A DNA stretch of 12,671 nucleotides from Candidatus Iainarchaeum sp. (GTDB taxonomy: Archaea; Iainarchaeota; Iainarchaeia; Iainarchaeales; DTGL01): positions 1 through 12,671 of the forward strand of contig JAFCFP010000029.1 in the NCBI GenBank assembly GCA_017608575.1, read 5' to 3'. Made by a program: the position numbers and the translations under genes. Every line of letters begins with the position of its first letter. Position 1 is the stretch's first letter. Below are positions 1 to 7,500 of this stretch, piece after piece. The notes beneath the pieces were generated by a model that was given only the letters and a program-made list of their open reading frames with translations, made no database searches and was not told where the DNA came from.

Positions 1-710
1 TGGTTGAATATTTGCACTGTTGTGTTTTTGACAGTGTATTCGTCCAATAATTCGAGTTCTTCTTCGTCTTTGAACATTAACATTGAGCCAATGAAGGAGG
101 GCTTTATTTGTGCTTCAAAGAAAACCCTGTAAAGCTGGCTTGTATCAGGAACTTCTTCCAGTTCTGTTAGAAACTTTTTAACCCTTGTTATTAGTTCGGT
201 GTTTTCAAAGCTTTTTTTCATATAGTTTAGTGTTCTAAGGTAAACCTTGCTTCCGCGCTTATATTGGTCGTTTCCTTCCTTAAAGCGTGCTTTTTCTTTT
301 TGAAGTTCCATTACGCAAGTAAAATATGCTTTTATTGGATCATAGGCTATAAGGTCATGAGCAATTGTTACCGCCATTTTGTGGCGTGTGCCGAAGTAAA
401 CCTCATCTTCTTCAGGCACGCCGAGGTTTTTGTAAGACCAAATTGATTCCGCTTCAAATTTGTGTATTAATTCAACTATTTCCTTGAGTGTTTGGGTTTG
501 CACTTCATCATATACTCTTTCATAGGCTTCAGCTAACACAATGCGGTCTGCTTCCACTTGTCCGAGTATTTTTATTGCGTGATATCTGCATGCTTTGTCG
601 TCAGCTATGGAAGTACTGTAAACGCATTCCCTGCAATCAAATATAAGGTTGCGTTTGTCCGCTTCCTCTTTAACAGTGTAGTCACCTACTTTAAAGCCGC
701 CGATTTTCAT
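1..710 (-). CDS. Archaeal type II/IV secretion (pilus) ATPase-like protein, N-terminal part, truncated by window edge
   Basis: Reading the minus strand from ATG at 710 gives 236 codons without a stop, continuing past the left edge. The visible protein starts MKIGGFKVGDYTVKEEAD. It has a cysteine cluster (C26, C29, C41, then H44), the segment ADRIVLAEAYERVYDE near residue 54, helical stretches, and near residues 203-236 the run KPSFIGSMLMF followed by an acidic 'LLDEYTV' segment. From memory, this order (cysteine cluster, D-R-I-V-L with Y-E-R-V-Y, then P-S-F with L-x-x-E-Y) resembles the N-terminal domain of archaeal GspE/TadA/VirB11-type ATPases that power type IV pili or secretion. The Walker A, Walker B and Asp/His boxes would lie beyond the window, so enzymatic competence cannot be judged. 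An AAGTGAT motif (plus-strand 715-721) lies four bases before the start and supports it. The gene is divergent from the archaeosortase. Confidence 0.6.
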   Translation of the reverse strand, partial: MKIGGFKVGDYTVKEEADKRNLIFDCRECVYSTSIADDKACRYHAIKILGQVEADRIVLAEAYERVYDEVQTQTLKEIVELIHKFEAESIWSYKNLGVPEEDEVYFGTRHKMAVTIAHDLIAYDPIKAYFTCVMELQKEKARFKEGNDQYKRGSKVYLRTLNYMKKSFENTELITRVKKFLTELEEVPDTSQLYRVFFEAQIKPSFIGSMLMFKDEEELELLDEYTVKNTTVQIFN

Positions 711-817
711 TTAAATCACTTAGCCAAGCCACAAAGAAAAGAGTTAAAGTCATTATTAAATCTATCTTTCTCTTGAAAAAGGTTAAATTGTTTTTGTGAT
801 TAAATCCATTGGTTTTA
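711..817. promoter_or_regulatory. Divergent intergenic promoter region between secretion ATPase and archaeosortase genes
   Basis: This 107-base AT-rich gap holds the start signals for both divergent genes. On the minus strand, a TATA-like GATTTAATAA (plus 746-755) lies about 39 bases before the ATG at 710, which would leave a short leader carrying the AAGTGAT ribosome-binding motif. On the plus strand, GGTTAAATTG at 781-790 is centred about 32 bases before the ATG at 818. No convincing ribosome-binding site precedes that ATG, so the archaeosortase message may be leaderless or nearly so. Box assignments rest on eye matching to archaeal TATA/BRE patterns only. Confidence 0.4.
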
Positions 818-1459
818 ATGGCAGGGAAATTGAAAACAAAGCTGTTTGTTGAATCTGCAATGGCTGCTTGGAAATGGATTTCTTTTGAGAGAAAAAACAT
901 CAAAAGTGAATCAATGAAGGCAGCAAAGTTTATTGCAGTGTTTGTTCTTGTTTTTGTTGCATTAAGTGCTGTTGTTTCAATGATTCCATTACAGTTGTTT
1001 GAAATGCCAGTGGCAATTGCAATAAAGGGTTTTTTTGCGGGGCAGGGCATTGATGCTGTAATAACACCAACAGAGCCAGTGCTTTTAAGGACACAAAGAG
1101 GAGTGAATGTTTCAGTGTCCTATTTGTGCACTGGAGTGCTTGAATCAATTGTGTGGATTGCAATCATCAGTGCATCGCTTGGAATTGAGAGAAGAAAACG
1201 GATTGCTGGAATTTTTTATGGCCTAGCTGGAATTGCTTCATTCAATCTGGTGAGGATTTTTATAACGCTTTTAATTGCATTAAATGCAGACACAAACACA
1301 GTTGAATTTATACATAACGTATTGTTTCGTGTAACACTCTTCATTGTAATAGTGGGTTTTTATGGAATATGGTTCTGGCTTTCCATTAAAAGCAGTTTAC
1401 ATTCAGGCATTCAAGGACACCAAAGCCCAAAAAAAGAGCAAAACCCTAAAAAACACTAA
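818..1459 (+). CDS. Archaeosortase/exosortase-family membrane transpeptidase
   Basis: The 213-residue protein is polytopic, with hydrophobic segments near residues 36-58, 108-122, 129-156 and 168-190. It carries the family signature: the active-site cysteine in L-C-T-G at C104 just before a membrane helix, the conserved arginine in F-N-L-V-R-I at R146, and a third polar residue in H-N-V-L-F-R (H166 or R171). The 42-residue C-to-R spacing fits haloarchaeal ArtA, where Cys, Arg and Arg are essential. Such enzymes cleave proteins bearing a C-terminal signature motif, membrane helix and basic tail on the outer membrane face, and hand them to a lipid anchor. The reading frame also allows a TTG at 809; ATG 818 is preferred as the first ATG. 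A lysine-rich cytoplasmic tail (residues 200-213) follows the last helix. The giant gene starts 94 bases downstream behind its own TATA-like box. No recognisable substrate is encoded in the window. Confidence 0.85.
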   Translation: MAGKLKTKLFVESAMAAWKWISFERKNIKSESMKAAKFIAVFVLVFVALSAVVSMIPLQLFEMPVAIAIKGFFAGQGIDAVITPTEPVLLRTQRGVNVSVSYLCTGVLESIVWIAIISASLGIERRKRIAGIFYGLAGIASFNLVRIFITLLIALNADTNTVEFIHNVLFRVTLFIVIVGFYGIWFWLSIKSSLHSGIQGHQSPKKEQNPKKH

Positions 1460-1485
1460 AGTATATTAATTACTTATTATTCTAA

Positions 1486-1498
1486 CTTAAATATAAAA
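1486..1498 (+). promoter_or_regulatory. TATA-like promoter element of the giant surface-protein gene
   Basis: The sequence CTTAAATATAAAA closely resembles an archaeal TATA box. It sits about 60 bases before the chosen ATG at 1554, predicting a start point near 1518 and an untranslated leader of about 35 bases that would include the G-rich ribosome-binding stretch. Its presence suggests the giant gene can be transcribed independently of the archaeosortase gene. Confidence 0.5.
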
Positions 1499-1536
1499 AA
1501 GAAATGAATAAACACTCAATGGAATCAAACGGAATC

Positions 1537-1550
1537 GGGGTGTGCGGTGG
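1537..1550 (+). promoter_or_regulatory. G-rich ribosome-binding region deciding the giant's start
   Basis: GGGGTG (1537-1542) and GGTGG (1546-1550) are the only SD-like stretches before this gene. Two in-frame starts compete: GTG at 1542, which overlaps the first motif, and ATG at 1554, which lies downstream of both. ATG 1554 is favoured because its N-terminus aligns without gaps with the paralog at 11947, differing by a single residue in length before the shared Phe-Tyr. Confidence 0.5.
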
Positions 1551-1553
1551 TTT

Positions 1554-4500
1554 ATGTTTGGTGAAAGAATTGCCTCTTTTTATACAAGCATAGAGGATAA
1601 ATGGTATGCGGGAATTGACTGGCTTGACAGAAAAGGCATTCCATTCTATGTTTTTACAGATGCATTGGAAAAACGCGGCATTCCCTCACTGCCTTTTACC
1701 CTTGCAATTGTTTTTCTTTTTGTTTTACTGTTTTTGACCTTTTATTTTGGAAGCAGTGTTGATGCAACACTCAACTTTAATATTTCCGATGGACATGGAG
1801 AGCCATTGCAGGGCGTTACAATTTCACTAAAAGACCAGTCAGGCAAAATAGTAAAGCGTACTGCTTTGAGTGATGGTGCTAAAATTTATTTGAAAGGCAT
1901 ACCAATTGGCGCTATTTATGCTGTAAAGGCAGAGAAGCCCGGTTATTTGCCGGATGAAAAAACAATTGAAGTGAAAGGCAGTGAAACAATTGTTTCCCTT
2001 TTCTTGAAGGCAGACATTAGCCTTACCGAAGGATTGCTTTCATTGGTGGACGAGGTAACCGGTAGCGCAATAGGAAACCCTAAATGCGTTGCTTCCTTTG
2101 AGGGAATCGAAATCAACGGCGTTTTGGATGAAAAGCAAGTGCTTCACTTTAAAGGCGTTCCAAATGAAAAAAACATTTTGGTGCAGTGCTCTGCGAATGG
2201 CTATGAAACCCTTTCAATGCCAATTGCTTTTAAAGAAGGAGAAACAATCCAACAGGTAATGAGTCCATTGACTGCTGCACTGCAGGGCAACTCTGTTGTG
2301 CTTATTTCAATTTATGAAATTGTTGATGGCCAGCCAAAGCCATTGAACGGCGTGCACTTGAAGATTGAAAATGCGTTAACTGGCAACACAATTAGTGATG
2401 TTGTTGATGTTAATGCAGAATACCAGGAAACATTAAAGAAAGGCACTCCTTTGAGAATCACCGCTGAAAAAGAGGGATATATTGCTGCTGTATTGCCTGA
2501 AACAACTTTAAGGGAAGATGAAAAACAGATTGAGGTTTATTTGAAAAAAGGCGGGCAAAAACTTGTAGTGAGAGTGAATGGCACTGATTCTGGACCGCTT
2601 AGCGATGCAATTGTGCAATTGTTTGACTCGGATGCTGAATTCATTAAGGATGAGGCAACTGGTTTTGGGGGATTTGTTGAATTTGTTGGACTGGATCCAA
2701 ACGCAACATATTATATTACTGCCTTCAAGGACCTGTATGTTCCGCAAAGAAAAAAAATCATTCCAGGCGAGCACGAGGAAATCTCTTTTTCATTGAATTA
2801 TGCTACCCCACAGAACACCTCAAACCTTAAGGTCAAAGTGTTTGATTCAGATGGATTATATGCTAATGGTGCTTCCCTTTATTTCTTTGAGAAATCTGGC
2901 GAAGAAGAACTGCCACTGGGATTGCCAGAAAAGTTCACTGACTTGCTTGGTGAAGCAATTGTTTCAATTGAAAAAGGAAAGCAGGTTGTGGTGAAAGCAC
3001 TAAAAGAGAACGAATCAGGCAAGGGAGAAATAGAAATAACACAGTCAGACAACGAACTGGAAATTCGCTTGGAAAAACCAATCAATTTTGTTGAATTGAA
3101 ATTTGTTGACGAGTTCGGAAACCCCATAACAGGCAGTGTGAAAATTTCCTCCAAAAGCGGTGAAGAGCTTTTTGATGGAAACACTGAATCTGATGGATCA
3201 GTGCTTTTTGATTCACAGGGAAACGAAACAGTGCAATTGTCCATCGAAAAAAACGGTGAAAAGATTTATGAAGAGGAACTAGAGGTTGATTCAAAAAAAG
3301 AAATCAAAGTAAGCATTCCGGTTTCAGAGGAAGCAAAAATGCCTTCAATTGAATTCCTCGGAGTGTTTGATGAAACAGATAAAGAAGTGGAAGGAATTTC
3401 AAGGGGTGATTTTTATTACTTAAAATTCCGCGCAAGCCTTCCAGTGTCAGAGTTAAGCGGAGTGCATGTGCGCGTTGGGTCTGATTCAGCGGCATTTGCT
3501 GACGAGCAAAGGATTGGGATTTATGGCTATCAGGCAAATTCAAAGGGTTACTTTTATGGCAGGAGCTATCAACCGCCTTCAGGGCAGGCTGTTGACTTGA
3601 AAAACAGGGGTTCAACAAATGAAAAAAACAAATGGATTGAGGTTTATTTCAAAAAACCAGCTGAAACGGAAACAATTAAAGTAAAGATTAAAGCGGATGA
3701 AACATTCAACAAGCAGGAATTTGAATTGCACTACAGGGCTTTTGCAAAATTCAGTGGAAAATACTTCAATGACCCTGAAAGCACTGAAAAAATGCCGCTT
3801 TATGCTGAAACACACACTGAAAGCGTTAAGGTTTTCACAACAAAAGCATTATGCGGGGAAGGATTATGCGTTGAATTTGTTTTCAGGGATTCAAGCGGGT
3901 TAAAGTTTAAAGAAAGCGAATTCAAGCCAATTGTTGGCAAGCCATATGCATTGGAAATAAAAATAACCACAAACCAAAGCAACAAAGTAAACATTTCTGC
4001 AACTGCAAAGGAAGATAGTGGAGTGAGCTTTGAGGGAATTTCTCTTGATGGTTCAATTATTCCAGAGCAGGGATATGAGCTGGCAAGCGCTGAACTCTCT
4101 GATGTTTCAATTGAACGCGGTGTTGTTTCAAAGGCTGTTGTTTTCTTTGAACCAAAATCATTGGGTCAAACATATATTGAAGTGTTGGTGCAGGGAACAG
4201 AAAACGTGGTGAGGAAAAAATTCTACTTTAATGTTGCAGAGGAAAGAAATATTTCAATTGAATTGCCCAGCAAGGGAAAGCTTTCAGTTGGTGAAAACCT
4301 GTTTGTAAGGCTTTCGGATTCTGTTACAAGCGAATTTGTTTCAAACGCTGCACTGAAATTAATAAACATTGACACTGAAAAAATTGAGGTTTCAACCGTT
4401 GGCACTAACACAAAAAACAACGGCCTGAACGGAGAATACTTGCTTGAAACAGCTCACTTGAATCCTGGTTTTTACAAAATTGTTGCATCAGCTTATGGCT

Positions 4501-7500
4501 ATATTGAAACAGAAAAACCAGTTGTAGTGTTGACTGAAAAAGTGCTTGAAATTGAAACACCAATTGAAATTGAATTGGAGAAATGCTCCGGGGATGAAAA
4601 AGGGCGCTGTGAAACAAGCGAAAGCCGCACTGTAAAAATAACAAATTTTTCAGGCTTGCCGGTTGAAATAAAGGGCACAAGGTTTGTGCCAGTAAGAATG
4701 CCCAACGAATTCAAGCTTGAAGCAAACCTGAGCGGAGAGATAACAGATGAAGATTCAATTGAGGTGAGCGCAACATTTTCGGGCAAAGCAAACAAGTCAG
4801 TGTATGGAGAAAGTGATTTGATTGTTGAAGGCTTGATTGGCAATGTTTCAGTGGAAGCAAAAGCAAGAGTAAAAATAACCTACAACAAGGAAATTCCAAG
4901 TGACTGCATTAAACTGGACAAGGATTCATTGAAGCTATTAATGCTTGGCGAAGAGGGTTCAACAGGAACAGTTTCATTCAATGTCGAATACTCGCGAAAG
5001 GAAGAATGCTATAAAGCACTTGATTTTAAGGTGTATGCTGAACCAATGGAGGCAGATGAAGACTTAATAGTACAGGATACAACTCTTTCAATTGCACCAG
5101 GTGAAAAAAAAGAAGTAAGGCTTAACGTGTTGAACAACAGAAAACGCTTTTATGTGGCTTCACTGAAAAGGGAATTTGAAATATTCATTGAATCAGATGA
5201 AATAACAAAAAGCATTCCCTTGACTGTAATGCTTAAAGATCCAGTCTTTTTCCTTGAAACAAATGACAATATTGATATTTGGCTGAGCCAGCAAGAGGAC
5301 ACTGGCGAGATAAGCGGTGTTGCGCCATTGTTTTTAAAGAATGCTGGTGAATTGCCAATTGAACAATTAAGGTTTTCAATAGTGGAAGCTCCTTTCGGAA
5401 TAAATATAACAGTGCTTCCAACACCAGACGGGCGCTTTGCGCAAATAATTCCACAGGGCTTCAATCCAATTATTCCAACTGCAACTAGTCAGTCAAGTGT
5501 TCCCTTTTCAATGCCGCCCTATCTTCCAAATGCAAGCAATCCCGCTCCAAACTATTCAATGTATCCTGCAATGCAACCTTATTCTTCAAGAATTCCGTTG
5601 AGTGACGGAATGGCATTATATGAAGCTCCCTTAATGCCAGGCCAACAGCTCTCGCCACCAAAAACAATCTTTGCCAGCACCACTTCAACAGAAATGAGCA
5701 AGGGACCTTACAGGGCAATAATTGAAATCCGCGGCATTGTTAACGGCAAGGAATTCTTCCTCAAAAATGTTGCAGTTTGGCTTCATGTTTCAACCCCCAA
5801 GTGCTTAAAGTTTTACTTGGATGACACTGATTTCAGGAGCGCTGAAAGCGAGCAAGGCGTAATCACAAAAATGGCTCGCTTGGAGAACAGTTGCGGTGAA
5901 ACAATAAGAGAATTAAGCCTTGAACCAAAACAAATAGGGGAAAACAGGCTTACATTCACTCCTTTGAGGAGCGCGTTTTTAAGACCGGGCGAAAAAGCAC
6001 AATGGAAAATAATAATGCAAAAAAGAGAGGATTACTCCGGAGAAGTTGAATTAAAAGCAAAAGGCTTCCTTGTTTCAACACAGCATTACATTGAATCCTC
6101 GCCAATTATTATTTCAATTGAACTCGGCCAACAGGCTGAAACAACACAAGGTCCATCTTACGAGAATTTTTCAATGCCGATCTGCGACTCGGATGAAGAA
6201 ACAGAATTGCATTATCCAATGCTTTCCTCTTACAAGGAAAAAGATTGCTCTCAGGGTTATTGTGATGCAGTGCAATTGAGTGAATTCCTGTTAAAAAAAA
6301 CAGAGGAAAAAATTTCAACCATTAAACGCAGGCTTCAAGATGGAAGCTTTGATGTAAGCAATTTTGAACACTGTGAGAATTCAGCTGGATTGTGCAGTTT
6401 TAGCTCCCTTGACGTGAAGCCAACTGTTCTGACTGTTTACTTGAACAATGATAACTTGAGTGCTGACGTAATGGCTTTTGTGAAAGAACAAGGCAATTTC
6501 CCTGACCTCAAAAACTTTGTAACTGGTTATTTCGCTGGAGATATTTCAGATCTTATTTCAAAAGAAGCATTCTTCACTCCTTTCAATATTTATTTGCCCA
6601 AAAACCTTTCAGGTTGCGGAAAATTCACTCTTTCAATAAAGGGTGCAGTGCAAAATGTGCAGGGAAAACTCCAAGAGGACAAAATAGTTGTTTTAATAAA
6701 GCTTGAAAATGACAGGGAAGTGACACCTGAATGCACCAATGAAGTGCAAAACGTAATGAATTTCCTCCCAGTTGACAAGGGGCTCACCAACAACAACAGT
6801 AAAGGAGCTTGGCCTGCAAGCATTGAAACAAGCACTGAACTAAAAGAACTCGGTGAAAAAATTGCAGAAGAATTGTTTGACAGCAAGGATAGAAGCACTA
6901 CTGGTTCAACTTCATTGAACAGGATAAGGTTAAAGTATGGAAGCGAGGGCCAAGAAGGCATACTTGTAATAAAAATAATGCGTGTTTCAAGCACTGAGGC
7001 TGCACCAAAAACAGTTGAATTCCTTGTAACACCAATGTTAAAGGACAGTGCAAAAAGTGTTTCCGAAACAATTGAAAAAAGCATTTTGGAGGCAGTTAAA
7101 AAGATTGCTGAAAGCTCACAGGACTTGGACTTGTGCATTGATGAACAAAAAGAATCGCTCACATTGCTTGGACTTGAGTCAAGGGGTGAGATTTCAATTA
7201 ATGGCCCGAGCACTTTGGGGCTTTACTATGAACAGGAAAGCTGCGTTGACTTGAATGTTGAAAGCCCTTTGAGGGAAAAAATTGCCCTGCGCACTAACTG
7301 GAGTGAATTAAAAGAAAACAGCAACAGTGCTGGCTTGAGTGATGTGTACTTAAAGGTAAACAATGCACAAGTTAAAGAGTACTCTAATGAAAAAGGAATT
7401 ATTGGAGATTCATTCCAGCTCGATAAAAAAACCAATGGAAACAATTACTTTATTGAATTCCAGCTTTGCGCTTTGGGTGACATTGGCGCAATAGAGGAAG

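Noticed and set aside
264..776. Two short plus-strand frames (264-446 and 558-776) opposite the ATPase
   Set aside because: Both are shadows of the minus-strand ATPase frame, which is open across the whole interval and carries family-like motifs.
691..1050. 119-codon open frame on the minus strand overlapping the ATPase start and the archaeosortase
   Set aside because: It overlaps the conserved archaeosortase on the opposite strand and the start of the ATPase in another frame, and shows no family pattern.
1542..1553. GTG at 1542 as the giant's start
   Set aside because: It overlaps the SD-like GGGGTG and adds four residues with no counterpart in the paralog; ATG 1554 aligns the two N-termini to within one residue.
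1504..1593. 29-codon upstream frame overlapping the giant's start
   Set aside because: No ribosome-binding site, no resemblance to anything known, and no counterpart upstream of the paralog; probably chance.
6590..7213. 207-codon open frame on the minus strand
   Set aside because: It lies wholly inside the giant's coding sequence and is antisense to it. The giant frame is continuous over 2804 codons with coherent domains, while this frame is rich in serine and leucine with no recognisable domain, as expected of an antisense shadow.
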